DNA of 64,000 nt, taken from positions 930,001-994,000 of the forward strand of contig NZ_CP023559.1 of assembly GCF_003006155.1 (NCBI RefSeq), read 5' to 3'. Below are positions 24,523 to 33,664 of this stretch, piece after piece. Source of the stretch: Salinicola tamaricis. Its GTDB lineage: Bacteria > Pseudomonadota > Gammaproteobacteria > Pseudomonadales > Halomonadaceae. Made by a program: the position numbers and the translations under genes. The notes under the pieces were generated by a model. The model saw only the letters and a list, made by a program, of their open reading frames with translations, did no database searches and was not told where the DNA came from. The stretch's first letter is position 1, and every line of letters starts with the position of its first letter.

Positions 24523-25904
24523 ATGCCCGTGGCCAGCCAGGACACCCCCCGCTACTCCACCCGCCACGTCTGGACGCTGGCGTGGCCGATCATTCTCTCC
24601 AATATCACCGTGCCCCTGCTGGGGCTGGTGGATACTGCGGTGGTCGGCCATCTGCCGGATTCGCGCTATCTCGCCGCGGTGACCCTCGGCGCCACGCTGT
24701 TCAGTTTTCTCTATTGGGGCTTCGGCTTCCTGCGCATGGGCACCACCGGCCTGACCTCGCAGGCGGTGGGCCGCGAGGACGACAGCGACGTGCGTCTGCT
24801 GCTGCCCAATCGCTGGTGATGGCGACGGTGATCGGGGTGGCGCTGATTCTCTTCTCGCGCCCGCTGATCGCCGGCGGGCTGTGGCTGCTCGACGGCAGCG
24901 AGGCAGCCATGCAGCTGGCCGCCGACTACGCCCATATCCGCATCTTCTCGGCCCCGGCGGTGCTCGCCAACTACGCCATCCTGGGCTGGTTCATCGGCCA
25001 GCAGAAGACGCGTATCACCCTGGCGATCCTGCTGTTGACCAACGGCGTCAATATCGTCCTCGACCTGCTGTTCGTGGTCGGCTTCGGGCTGGCCAGCGAT
25101 GGCGTCGCCTGGGCCTCGCTGCTCGCCGACTACACCGCCCTGGCCTTCGGCCTGTGGCGGGTCGCGGTGCACTGCCGCCAGCTCGGCGGCTCGCTGTCGC
25201 GCCAGGCGCTGCGGGTGTGGGCACACTACGCCGCGCTGATTCGGGTCAACCAGCACCTCTTCGTGCGCACCCTGGGGCTGCTGTTCGCGCAGGCGTTCTT
25301 CACCGCCCAGGGGGCCAACTTCGGCGACACCACCCTGGCCGCGAACGCGGTGCTGTTGCAGTTCATCATGCTCACCTCCTTCGCCCTGGACGGCTTCGCC
25401 AACGCTGCCGAGGCGCTCACCGGGCGCTCGGTGGGCCGGCGCGCCTGGGACGACTTCGGCGACGCGGTGCGCGCGGCAGGCAAGCTCTCGCTGCTGGTGG
25501 CGGGGGCAGCGATGGCGCTGTTCGCCATCGGCGGCGACTGGCTGGTCGCACAGCTCACCGACCTGCCGGCGGTACGCGCCACCGCCAGCGACTACCTGCC
25601 GTGGATGATCGCCATGCCGCTGCTGGCGGTGTGGAGCTATCTGCTCGACGGGGTCTTCATCGGCGCCACCGAGAGCCGTGCCATGCGCAACTCGGTGTGG
25701 CTGGGCCTGGCCGTCTATCTGCCGGTGTGGTGGCTGACCCGGGGTTTCGGCAACCATGGGCTGTGGTTCGCGTTCCTTGTCTTCACGCTGGTGCGCTCGG
25801 CCACCCTCGGCGCCTGCTATGTGCACTACCGGCGCACGCGCTGGTGCGCTACCGCCGCCAAAACGCCTGAAGGCATCGAAAGTGCCGAGAAATCAGTCAG
25901 CTAG
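24523..25904 (+). CDS. MATE family efflux transporter (DinF-like), frameshifted
   Basis: Inner-membrane multidrug/toxin extrusion carrier driven by Na+ or H+. About 459 residues and 12 helices. The N-terminus has WPIILSNITVPLLGLVDTAVVGHL, typical of DinF-like MATE proteins; the rest includes GWFIGQQKTRITLAILLLTN and SYLLDGVFIGATESRAMRNS. The frame breaks near 24803: VRLLL should continue AQSLVMATV, so one G is missing (CTGGCC read as CTGCC). The start may be ATG 24523 or, with better spacing from AAGG, GTG 24529. Confidence 0.88.
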
Positions 25905-25981
25905 TCGTCGACCAAGGTTGACTAATCGGGGCTCGGAGAATGCGCTAAGCTGCGCTTAAAACAACAGCGAGCCCCGCCACC

Positions 25982-27295
25982 ATGCTGCAGAAACTCTCCC
26001 GCCCCGCGGTCAAACTGGTCGAGCGCTACCTGCCCGATCCCTATATCTTCGTGCTGCTGCTGACGCTGGTCGCCGCGCTGGCGGCGATGCTGTTCGAGCA
26101 GCAGTCACCGCTGGCGGTGATGCGCTACTGGGGCGACGGCTTCTGGGGGCTGCTGGCGTTCTCGATGCAGATGCTGCTGGTGCTGGTCACCGGCTTCATG
26201 CTGGCCAGTTCGCCACCGGTCAAGCGCCTGCTCGACGCCCTCGCCGGCCTGGCCCGCTCCCCCGGCAGCGCGATCGTGCTGGTGACCCTGGTGTCGCTCG
26301 CCGCGAGCTGGATCAACTGGGGCTTCGGGCTGGTGATCGGGGCGCTGTTCGCCAAGGCGCTGGCGCGCCGGGTAAGGGTCGACTACCGCCTGCTGATCGC
26401 CAGCGCCTACTCCGGCTTCGTCGTCTGGCACGGCGGCCTGGCGGGCTCGATTCCGCTCACCATCGCCACCCCGGGCCACTTCAGCGAGGCCCAGATCGGT
26501 ATCATCCCCACCTCACAGACGATCTTCTCGCTCTACAACCTGCTGATCGTCGGGATCCTGTTCGTGGTCATGCCGTTGATCAACCGCTGGATGCTGCCGG
26601 ACGAGCAAGAGAGCGTCTACGTCGAGCCGTCCCAGCTCGCCGAGCCCGACAGCGCGCGGCCGACGGACAATACGCGCCCCGCCGACCGGCTCGAGAACAG
26701 CACCCTGCTGTCGTGGCTGGTGGGCATCCCGGGGCTCGTCTACCTCTTCCACTACTTCGTCTTCGCCGGCGGCGGGCTCAACCTCAACAGCGTCAACTTC
26801 CTGTTCCTGTCGCTGGCGATCGTGCTGCACCGCACCCCGCGCAGCCTGCTGACGAGTCTTCAAGAGGCGATCAAGGGCGGTGCCGGCATCGTCATCCAGT
26901 TCCCCTTCTACGCCGGCATCATGGGCATCATGATGGGCTCAGGGCTGGCGCAGTCGCTCTCCGAGATGTTCGTCGCCATCGCCAGCGCCGATACCCTGCC
27001 CTTCTGGTCGTTCATCAGCGCCGGCGTGGTCAACCTCTTCGTGCCCTCCGGTGGCGGCCAGTGGGCGGTGCAGGCGCCGGTGATGCTGCCCGCGGCCCAG
27101 GCGCTGGGCGCCGACGTCGCGCGGGTGGCGATGGGCGTGGCTTGGGGTGACGCCTGGACCAATCTGCTGCAGCCGTTCTGGGCTCTGCCGGTGCTCGCCA
27201 TCGCCGGGCTCAACGCCAAGGACATCATGGGCTTCTGTCTGATCCAGCTGGTGGTGACCGGGGTTATCATCGGGTTGGGTCTGACCTTCTTTTAG
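25982..27295 (+). CDS. Short-chain fatty acid transporter (AtoE family)
   Basis: 437-residue membrane protein matching AtoE-type short-chain fatty acid carriers: MRYWGDGFWGLLAFSMQM, SWINWGFGLVIGALFAKALA and LFVPSGGGQWAVQAP are diagnostic. In E. coli AtoE accompanies acetoacetate/butyrate degradation genes; here no ato genes are adjacent, so this is a stand-alone carrier for acetate, butyrate or similar acids (inference). The frame is intact. It is followed at once by the second palindromic repeat. Confidence 0.9.
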   Translation: MLQKLSRPAVKLVERYLPDPYIFVLLLTLVAALAAMLFEQQSPLAVMRYWGDGFWGLLAFSMQMLLVLVTGFMLASSPPVKRLLDALAGLARSPGSAIVLVTLVSLAASWINWGFGLVIGALFAKALARRVRVDYRLLIASAYSGFVVWHGGLAGSIPLTIATPGHFSEAQIGIIPTSQTIFSLYNLLIVGILFVVMPLINRWMLPDEQESVYVEPSQLAEPDSARPTDNTRPADRLENSTLLSWLVGIPGLVYLFHYFVFAGGGLNLNSVNFLFLSLAIVLHRTPRSLLTSLQEAIKGGAGIVIQFPFYAGIMGIMMGSGLAQSLSEMFVAIASADTLPFWSFISAGVVNLFVPSGGGQWAVQAPVMLPAAQALGADVARVAMGVAWGDAWTNLLQPFWALPVLAIAGLNAKDIMGFCLIQLVVTGVIIGLGLTFF

Positions 27296-27300
27296 GCCCC

Positions 27301-27430
27301 GTTCGAAAAGGACTACGCTCGGCAATACGGCGTTAAAAATCGGCTCAAGATGCTCATTTACACCCTGTAAACTCCGCTCTTTCGCCGATTTTTGCCTTGT
27401 CTTGCCTTCGCTCGTCAGCTTTTCAAATAA
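27301..27430. repeat. Palindromic intergenic repeat, copy 2 (variant ends)
   Basis: Shares the core with the other copies: GCTCGGCAATACGGCGTTAA near 27318, CTCATTTAC, GTAAACTCCG, and the right part CGCCTTGT-type through CCTTCGCTCG. The outer arms differ: GAAAAG on the left pairs with CTTTTC on the right instead of TTTACAAA/TTTGTAAA. The compensating change in both arms implies that the paired structure is what is conserved. Lies directly after the atoE-type gene. Confidence 0.75.
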
Positions 27431-27542
27431 AGCTCATGCCCATAGGTATCGTGTCTGAACGCACCGCAATACGGGCAGTCACGCCTGATCTGTGGTACAT
27501 CTGGCCCACGACAATGCTGGGTCAGACAACGCCGAGGACACC

Positions 27543-28058
27543 GTGACGCCCGACGATTTTCCGCGACAGCACGAGCTGTCGATGACCGTGCTGATGACCC
27601 CCGACATGGCCAACTTCAGTGGCAAGGTACATGGCGGGGCGATCCTCAAGAAGCTCGACGAAGTCGCCTACGCCTGCGCCAGCCGCTACTCCGGCAGCTA
27701 TGTGGTGACACTGTCGGTGGATCAGGTGCTGTTCAAGCAGCCGATCCATGTCGGCGAGCTGGTCACCTTCCTCGCCATGGTCAATCATGTCGGTCGCTCG
27801 TCGATGGAGATCGGCATCAAGGTGCTGGCCGAATCGATCCAGGAACATGTGATTCGTCACACCAATAGCTGCTACCTGACCATGGTGGCGGTGGACAGCG
27901 CCGGGCACCCGGTCGAGGTGCCGCCGCTGGCGTTGAAGACCCCGTTGCAGAAGCTACGCTTCGAGAAGGCCGCGATGCGCAAGAAGCTGCGCAAGCAGGA
28001 AGCCGAAGAAGAGCGCAACGCCATGACCGCCTACCGCCAGGGCCATCACGACGTGTGA
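27543..28058 (+). CDS. Acyl-CoA thioesterase, hotdog fold (YciA/Acot-like)
   Basis: 171 residues from GTG 27543 (GAGG about 8 bases upstream). MTPDMANFSGKVHGGAILKKLDEVAYACA is the usual YciA/cytosolic acyl-CoA hydrolase core; I cite it by parts: NFSGKVHGG contains the catalytic-site region and LSVDQVLFKQPIHVGE follows. The last ~40 residues are a charged helical extension (RKKLRKQEAEEERNA). Hydrolyses acyl-CoA thioesters, substrate range unknown. An in-frame GTG at 27492 would add 17 residues of no family resemblance. Confidence 0.85.
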   Translation: MTPDDFPRQHELSMTVLMTPDMANFSGKVHGGAILKKLDEVAYACASRYSGSYVVTLSVDQVLFKQPIHVGELVTFLAMVNHVGRSSMEIGIKVLAESIQEHVIRHTNSCYLTMVAVDSAGHPVEVPPLALKTPLQKLRFEKAAMRKKLRKQEAEEERNAMTAYRQGHHDV

Positions 28059-28088
28059 GCCCGGCGGCGGCACCGACAAGGAAGTCCG

Positions 28089-29165
28089 ATGCCCGCAAGC
28101 GCGCCCCACGCCGCACCCACCAAGCGTCCGATCAGCCGCGTCAGCGAACGCCTGCTGCTGGTCTGGGACATCGCCGTGGTGGTGCTGGTGGCCATCAACC
28201 TGGCCCTGCTGCTGTTCGACAGTCTCTATCTGATCCCGCCGCTCAATGAAGCCTTCGAGGCGCTGGCGCCGGGGCTCCACCACGCCTATCAGGTCAATGT
28301 GCGCGAGCACTTCTTCCGTATCGATCTGTGCTTCGTGGCGATCTTCATTCTCGATGTGCTGCTGGGCTGGATCATCGCCATCGCCCAGCGGCGCTACGCA
28401 CGCTGGTTCTTCTACCCCTTCGTGCACTGGTACGACGTGCTCGGCTGTATCCCGCTCGCCGGGTTCCGCCTGCTGCGCGTACTGCGCGTGGTGTCGCTGC
28501 TGATCCGGCTACAGCGGCTGGGCGTGGTCGACGTGACCCGCTGGCCGCTCTACCGCTTCTATCGCACCTACTATGGGGTGGTGATGGAGGAGCTCTCCGA
28601 CCGCGTGGCGATCAAGCTGCTGGGGGATATCCAGCACGAGATCGCCCAGAGCGAACACCTCACCCGGCGCGTCTCCGAGGAGGTGATCCAGCCACGCAAG
28701 GCGGCCCTGGTGAGCGAGATCGCGGCACGCCTGGAGCGCACCATCGACAAGAGCTACGCCGAGAACCATCGTCAGGTTCACCGCTACGTCTCGGCGCTGG
28801 TCGCGCGCACCTTGGAAGAGAACGCCGAGCTGCGCCGGCTCAAGCGGCTGCCCATGGGCGATGCCGTGGCCGAGGGGCTCGAGCGCAGCCTCGACGATAT
28901 CGCCAATCGAGTGGTGCACGAGGCGATCGACGGCCTGCGCTCGCCGCACTTCCACTCGCTGCTGGCGGATCTGGTCGGCAGCGGTATCGACGCCTGGCTG
29001 CGTGTCGACAAGACCACCGATCAGGTCACCCAGCAGGTGCTGATCGACGTGCTCGAACTGCTCAAGCAGCAGGTCGCGGTGCAGCGCTGGAAACTCGAGA
29101 TGGACCCGGAGCGCACCATGCGCGAGCGCGACGCCGCACGCCAAGCTGCCGGCGAGCAGCGCTAG
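28089..29165 (+). CDS. Voltage-sensor-like membrane protein with long helical C-terminal domain
   Basis: 358 residues. Four hydrophobic segments lie in the first ~150 residues: LLLVWDIAVVVLVAINLALL, then FRIDLCFVAIFILDVLLGWI after an acidic/aromatic loop, then two shorter ones. The arginine-rich RLLRVLRVVSLLIRLQR resembles an S4 voltage-sensor helix. There is no recognisable pore loop (no TVGYG-like filter). The remaining ~200 residues are charged amphipathic helices likely to be cytoplasmic and oligomeric. I cannot assign a function; an ion-transport-domain relative or a sensor is possible. Good AAGGAA ribosome site; 30 bases after the thioesterase gene, so probably co-transcribed. Confidence 0.6.
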   Translation: MPASAPHAAPTKRPISRVSERLLLVWDIAVVVLVAINLALLLFDSLYLIPPLNEAFEALAPGLHHAYQVNVREHFFRIDLCFVAIFILDVLLGWIIAIAQRRYARWFFYPFVHWYDVLGCIPLAGFRLLRVLRVVSLLIRLQRLGVVDVTRWPLYRFYRTYYGVVMEELSDRVAIKLLGDIQHEIAQSEHLTRRVSEEVIQPRKAALVSEIAARLERTIDKSYAENHRQVHRYVSALVARTLEENAELRRLKRLPMGDAVAEGLERSLDDIANRVVHEAIDGLRSPHFHSLLADLVGSGIDAWLRVDKTTDQVTQQVLIDVLELLKQQVAVQRWKLEMDPERTMRERDAARQAAGEQR

Positions 29166-29283
29166 GCACGCCGCCAGCCAACGTGGGCGAGATCTGGCAA
29201 CGCGGGGGGCAAAGGGCCGCTGTCCAGGGCGCACGCGTCGCCCTCGACTGGGGATGGAGGAATCAGAGAGTCGGGAGAGCGAC

Positions 29284-29823
29284 CTACTGCGGATCGCCGG
29301 GACGCCCGACCATGCGCCTCAGGGTATCGTCACGACGTCCGAAGTGGTGATGCATCGCCATCGCCACATGCCCCAGGATCATCAGCGTGATCAGCCAGGC
29401 GATCGGCTCGTGGACCACCCCCAGCGCTGCTGCCCAGGGTACGTCGGCGCCCGGCACCAGCACGCTGCCGAAAGCGTGTACGCCGTAACCGGAGCCCCAG
29501 GTCATGAGCACGCCGGAGAGTGGCATCATGATCAGCAGCGCATACATCAGCACGTGCGCCCATACCGCCAGCCGCTGAAGGCTGCCATCGTGAACCGGAC
29601 GGTGCCCGAGCTGCGACAGCGCCCACAGCGTGCGGATCGCCATCAGCGCGAGCACGCTGACCCCAATACTGGTGTGCCACGGCAGAATCATCTGACTGAA
29701 GGCATTGCCATCCCACACTTCGTGCAGGAACACGCTGGAGAGCTGGACGATCACCAGCGCGGCCACGACCCAGTGCAGAAAGCGGGTCGCAGAGCCGTAC
29801 ACCTGAGGGGAGTCCTGCAGCAT
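29284..29823 (-). CDS. Cytochrome b561 family protein
   Basis: 179-residue membrane di-haem protein with four helices. Histidines fit haem ligation: ATRFLHWVVAALV in helix 1, MILPWHTSIGVSVLAL in helix 2, WAHVLMYALLIMMPLSGVL in helix 3 and GHVAMAMHHHFGR in helix 4. Such proteins move electrons from quinol to periplasmic acceptors or remove superoxide (CybB-like). Start ATG at 29821-29823. It lies just downstream of the uncharacterised gene on the same strand, with a 52-base gap. Confidence 0.9.
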   Translation of the reverse strand: MLQDSPQVYGSATRFLHWVVAALVIVQLSSVFLHEVWDGNAFSQMILPWHTSIGVSVLALMAIRTLWALSQLGHRPVHDGSLQRLAVWAHVLMYALLIMMPLSGVLMTWGSGYGVHAFGSVLVPGADVPWAAALGVVHEPIAWLITLMILGHVAMAMHHHFGRRDDTLRRMVGRPGDPQ

Positions 29824-29875
29824 GGTGGGTATCCTCTGTGGGGTAGTGTGTCGTCTGATCGCGGCGGCGTGCGGG

Positions 29876-30937
29876 TCACGCGCGCTCGCTGACCCGCAGC
29901 ACCGTATAGGGGGCCTCGCAGGCGTGTCGCTCGTCACGCGCATCGATCGAGCCCAGGGCCATGTCACGGTCGTTGTCGTAGGCTACGAAAAGCCGCTCGC
30001 GATCGATCACCGCCAGCCCCTCCGCCTTGTGCTCGAACGTCAAGACCTCGCCGTGGACATCTTCGACGATGGCCGGCGCCGCGCCCGCGACGAAGTCGTC
30101 GAGCGACAGCGCCCACAGGTAGCCACCGATCGTGGCAGCCGTAGCCTCTTCGATCTCGAAGCTCGCCATCAGATAGAGCCGCGCATGGTAGGGGTCGTAC
30201 TCCAGGCTGGAGAGCCCGCAGACATGCCGCACCCCGGCGTAGTCGCCGGGCTCGAAGCGATAGCGCTCGCACAGCTCGTCAACGAACTCGAGATTGTCAT
30301 CGGCGCCGATGCGGTAGTGAGCGCCCACCACGCGGCAGACGTAGTCGAAATCGTCATGGGCCTGGCCCTGCTCGCGCACCCCGAACAGCAGCAGGCCGTC
30401 GCTGTCGGGTGAGGCCTGCGCCGGTGGCACCGCGGCCAGCCCCTCGATCTTGTAGTAGGGCAGGCCGATCGCCGCATCGAGCTTGCGCCGCAGCTCCAGC
30501 GAGCCCTCGACGCCGTCCCGCGGGTCGGGGTCGACCACCCGCACCCGCTCGGGCTCGCCCACCGGCCAGATCAGCAGATGGTTATAGGGATTGAGCGCAT
30601 GGCTGTCGACGGCAATCCGGTCGAAGCCGGTGGTCGCCAGCACGTGGCGGCCGTCGACGGTGAGCGCGAAGTCCTCGTACTTGATCGCGTTCTTGATCGC
30701 CGCGGCGTTCAGATAGACGAGCGAGTCGGGCTGCGGGCAGGCGTCATCATCGAGCGTCACGGCAAAGGCTGCCGAGCGCGTCTCGCCGGGGATCGGCTTG
30801 TCGCTGGCCAGGATCAAGCGGCGGCCATCGAACACCGCCGCCGACACCTCGACGTTGACCAAGTCGCCGTCGGCGTCGCGCAGCCCCGGCGGAAAGCAGT
30901 CGAGGGTGCCGGAGGCGACGATCTCGGTGCGTAACAT
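29876..30937 (-). CDS. Uncharacterised soluble protein, DUF3616-like
   Basis: 353 residues, no signal peptide or membrane segment. The pattern of repeated strands (AAVFDGRRLILASDKP, YYKIEGLAAVPP, GLSSLEYDPYHARLYLMASFE, FEHKAEGLAVIDRERLFVAYDND) suggests a beta-propeller. The EGLA motifs are typical of phytase-like/DUF3616 propellers. A family assignment from memory only; no reaction is known. The ATG at 30935-30937 has CAGGAGC upstream. Probably in one unit with the cytochrome b561 gene. Confidence 0.55.
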   Translation of the reverse strand: MLRTEIVASGTLDCFPPGLRDADGDLVNVEVSAAVFDGRRLILASDKPIPGETRSAAFAVTLDDDACPQPDSLVYLNAAAIKNAIKYEDFALTVDGRHVLATTGFDRIAVDSHALNPYNHLLIWPVGEPERVRVVDPDPRDGVEGSLELRRKLDAAIGLPYYKIEGLAAVPPAQASPDSDGLLLFGVREQGQAHDDFDYVCRVVGAHYRIGADDNLEFVDELCERYRFEPGDYAGVRHVCGLSSLEYDPYHARLYLMASFEIEEATAATIGGYLWALSLDDFVAGAAPAIVEDVHGEVLTFEHKAEGLAVIDRERLFVAYDNDRDMALGSIDARDERHACEAPYTVLRVSERA

Positions 30938-30979
30938 TGCACGCTCCTGTCGGTGTCGGAGAGTCATCTCGGCGCGGCC

Positions 30980-31299
30980 TCAACCGCAGGCGAGCGAGAG
31001 AATCCGGCGCTGGTCGTCGACCCGGATATCCAGCCGCCCGGGGCGATGATCCATGGTGACCTGCTCGTCCGGCTGGATCACGCGGATCTCGTCGGCACGC
31101 GAGCGATCCTCGATCCAGCGCCGGGTGGTCTCGTCGAGAATCTGGCCGTTCATGCTGCCGACCGCCTGCGCTCCGCAGCTATCCGCGGGCAGCGGCTCCA
31201 TCATCGGTGGCGGGGGCGGTGCCTCGTCAGCGCCGGCGCGGTGCTGCAACCGCCCAGAAGCAGGCTGCCGATCAGTAGGGTCGTGGCGGGAATCTTCAT
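30980..31299 (-). CDS. Peptidase inhibitor I78 family lipoprotein, frameshifted
   Basis: A short lipoprotein: ATG at 31297-31299 with AGGAGA upstream, signal MKIPATTLLIGSLLLGGC with the lipidated Cys. The mature part is an I78 (elastase inhibitor-like) domain: SCGAQAVGSMNGQ at its start and RLDIRVDDQRRILSLACG at its end, with the two family cysteines. The signal and the domain are in different frames; the break lies near 31230-31240 in CGCCGGCGCG and one missing base restores GGCSTAPA to ADEAPPPPPMMEP. Corrected length about 106 residues. Likely protects the envelope from serine proteases (family knowledge). Confidence 0.8.
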
Positions 31300-31436
31300 C
31301 GACATCTCCTTTGTACAGGGGAAAAGCGTCCTTGATTGGCTCCAGATTAGCACCTGCGACGCGGGAGAACAGCGGTTGGTCGCTCGGCGGTCGGCCCGCT
31401 AGACTCTGCTGAGGCGTGGCGCGGTGTGCCCCGCGC

Positions 31437-31500
31437 CCATCGACAATGATATCGATGACGACCACGATATCGGCGACATCGACAATGACGACAACATCGG
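31437..31500. repeat. Short degenerate tandem repeat upstream of the osmoprotectant operon
   Basis: The sequence repeats ATCGACAATGA and GA-T/C-ATCG units (ATCGACAATGATATCGATGACG, then CGACATCGACAATGACG). It lies in the 236-base gap before the binding-protein gene, about 36 bases from its ATG. It could be promoter-proximal regulatory DNA or chance low complexity; no consensus promoter is obvious. Confidence 0.4.
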
Positions 31501-31535
31501 CGCGCCGCCACGGCCGCCCAGCCAGGGACGACATC

Positions 31536-32456
31536 ATGCGCAAGTTACTCGCCATCGGCCTCGCCGCCGCCACCCTCACGGCCGCTACCGGCGCGGCCCA
31601 GGCCGCCGACGCGCCGATCCGCGTCGCCTCCAAGATCGATACCGAAGGATCGCTGCTCGGCAATATGATCGTCGAGGTACTCGAGAACGCCAAGCTGCCG
31701 GTGGAGAGCCGCCTGCAGCTGGGGCCGACCAATATCGTGCGCCAGGCGCTGATCTCCGGCGATATCGACCTCTACCCCGAGTACACCGGCAACGGCGCCT
31801 TCTTCACCGATACCACCGACGATCCGGCGTGGAAGAACGCCGCCGAGGGCTACGCCAAGATCCGTGAGATGGATCTCAAAGAGCATCAGCTGGCATGGCT
31901 GACCCCGGCCCCCGCCAACAACACCTGGGCGATCGCGGTACGCCAGAACGTCGCCGATGCCAACGACCTCTCCAGCATGGCCGACTTCGGGCGCTGGGTG
32001 GACAACGGCGGCGAGGTCAAGCTGGCCGCCTCGGCGGAGTTCGTCGAGAGCGACGCGGCGCTGCCCAGCTTCCAGCGCGCCTATGACTTCACCCTCGACG
32101 AAGATCAGCTGCTGGTACTCTCCGGCGGCAATACCGCGGCGACCATCCGCGCCGCCGCCGAGGGCACCAGCGGCACCAACGCCGCCATGGTCTACGGCAC
32201 CGATGGCGCCATCGCCGCCGCGCAGCTCAAGGTGATGGACGATCCCAAAGGGGTGCAGATGGTCTACGCGCCGGCGCCGGTGGTACGCGAGTCTGTGCTC
32301 GAAGCGCACCCGCAGATCGCCGAGCTGCTCGAGCCGGTGTTCGAGTCCCTCGATCGCGAGACCCTGCAGCGCCTCAACGGCAAGATCCAGGTCGACGGGC
32401 TGCCGGCCAAGCAGGTGGCGCATGACTATCTGAGTCAGCAGGGCCTACTGGACTGA
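31536..32456 (+). CDS. yehZ: Osmoprotectant/glycine betaine ABC transporter, periplasmic binding protein (YehZ/OsmF-like)
   Basis: 306 residues with a Sec signal (LLAIGLAAATLTAATGAAQAAD). The mature protein is a QAT-type binding protein: IRVASKIDTEGSLLGNMIVE, ALISGDIDLYPEYTGNGAFF and TPAPANNTWAIAV are characteristic of the OsmF/YehZ group, which binds glycine betaine weakly. First gene of a four-gene operon (binding protein, permease, ATPase, permease), the same order as E. coli yehZYXW. Start ATG 31536, ribosome site AGGGA weak. Confidence 0.9.
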   Translation: MRKLLAIGLAAATLTAATGAAQAADAPIRVASKIDTEGSLLGNMIVEVLENAKLPVESRLQLGPTNIVRQALISGDIDLYPEYTGNGAFFTDTTDDPAWKNAAEGYAKIREMDLKEHQLAWLTPAPANNTWAIAVRQNVADANDLSSMADFGRWVDNGGEVKLAASAEFVESDAALPSFQRAYDFTLDEDQLLVLSGGNTAATIRAAAEGTSGTNAAMVYGTDGAIAAAQLKVMDDPKGVQMVYAPAPVVRESVLEAHPQIAELLEPVFESLDRETLQRLNGKIQVDGLPAKQVAHDYLSQQGLLD

Positions 32457-32463
32457 GTCCGGC

Positions 32464-33650
32464 ATGCCTCGGGAACACACCCCGCGTGTGATCGGCAATC
32501 GGGTACTGCTGACCCTGTGGCTGGCCGCGGCCATTGGCGTGGCGCTGCTGCCGTTCGCCACGCTCTCGCCCAACCGGCTGGTCTCGGGCCAGCCGGTGAT
32601 GTTATGGCAGGCGCTGCCCGGCTGGCAGCTCGGCGGGCTGGGGCTGATCGCGGCGGGGCTGCTACTGGCCGCGCTGGCGCGCGGAATGACGCCGCGCGTC
32701 GCCTGCTGGCTGGGGCTGGCGCTGACGCTGCCATTGCTGGGGCTAGCCCTGTTCGCTCTCGGCGACTATGCCCAGCGCGCCTTGGCCGAGGCTTCCCCCG
32801 CGCCCGGGTTTCCCAGGGCGGCGCTTTCTGGCTGCTGCTGCTGGCGGCGGCGCTGATCGCCGTGGATGCACTGCAGCGTCTGCGTCTAGGCATGTTGTCG
32901 CGGGCGCTGTTCGCGCTGCTGGCGCTGGGTCTGATCGGCGCCTGCCTGGCGAGCGACCTGCTCGCCCCGCTGTCGCTGATGCGTGAGTTCGCCAACCAGC
33001 GTGACATCTTCGTCGCCCAGGGCCTGCGTCACCTGGCCCTGGTCGGCGGCGCGCTGCTGCCGGCGCTGGCCCTGGGGTTGCCGCTGGGCCTCGTGGCGAC
33101 CCGCAGCCGGCGCTGGCGCGACGGCCTGTTCAGCGTGCTCAACGTGTTCCAGACACTGCCTTCGATCGCCGTGTTCGGGCTGCTGATCGCACCGCTGGCG
33201 GCACTCGCCCACGCGGTGCCGTGGCTGGGCGAGCTGGGTGTCAGCGGCATCGGGGTAGCGCCGGCGATCATCGCCCTGGTGCTCTACTCGCTGCTGCCGG
33301 TGGTGCGCAATACCTACGCCGGCCTTGCCGGGGTGCCGGCGACGACGCTGGAGGCAGCCCGCGGCATGGGCATGACCTCGCGCCAGATCCTGTGGCGGGT
33401 GGAGCTGCCACTGGCGCTGCCGGTGATCCTGTCGGGGCTGCGTATCGTTACCGTGCAGGCGATCGGTCTCACCGTGGTGGCGGCGCTGATCGGCGCCGGC
33501 GGCTTCGGCGCCTTCATCTTTCAGGGCCTGGGGCAGTACGCCATCGACCTGGTCCTGCTCGGCGCCATCCCCACCATCGTGCTGGCGGTGATCGCCGACT
33601 TCCTTCTGCAACTGCTGGTGGCCGCGAGCCGCCCGCCCGGCACCCGTTGA
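32464..33650 (+). CDS. yehY: Osmoprotectant ABC transporter permease (YehY-like), frameshifted
   Basis: About 395 residues once corrected. An N-terminal group of about four hydrophobic helices precedes the BPD-transport domain ([39 protein letters not shown] the EAA loop that contacts the ATPase, GAGGFGAFIFQGLGQYA). The long N-terminal extension is typical of YehY. The frame breaks between 32800 and 32812 (EASPAP should continue ARVSQGGAFWLLLLAAAL), one base missing in the CCCGGG run. It starts seven bases after the binding-protein stop. Confidence 0.88.
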
Positions 33651-33664
33651 CCCGGGGGAACCCC

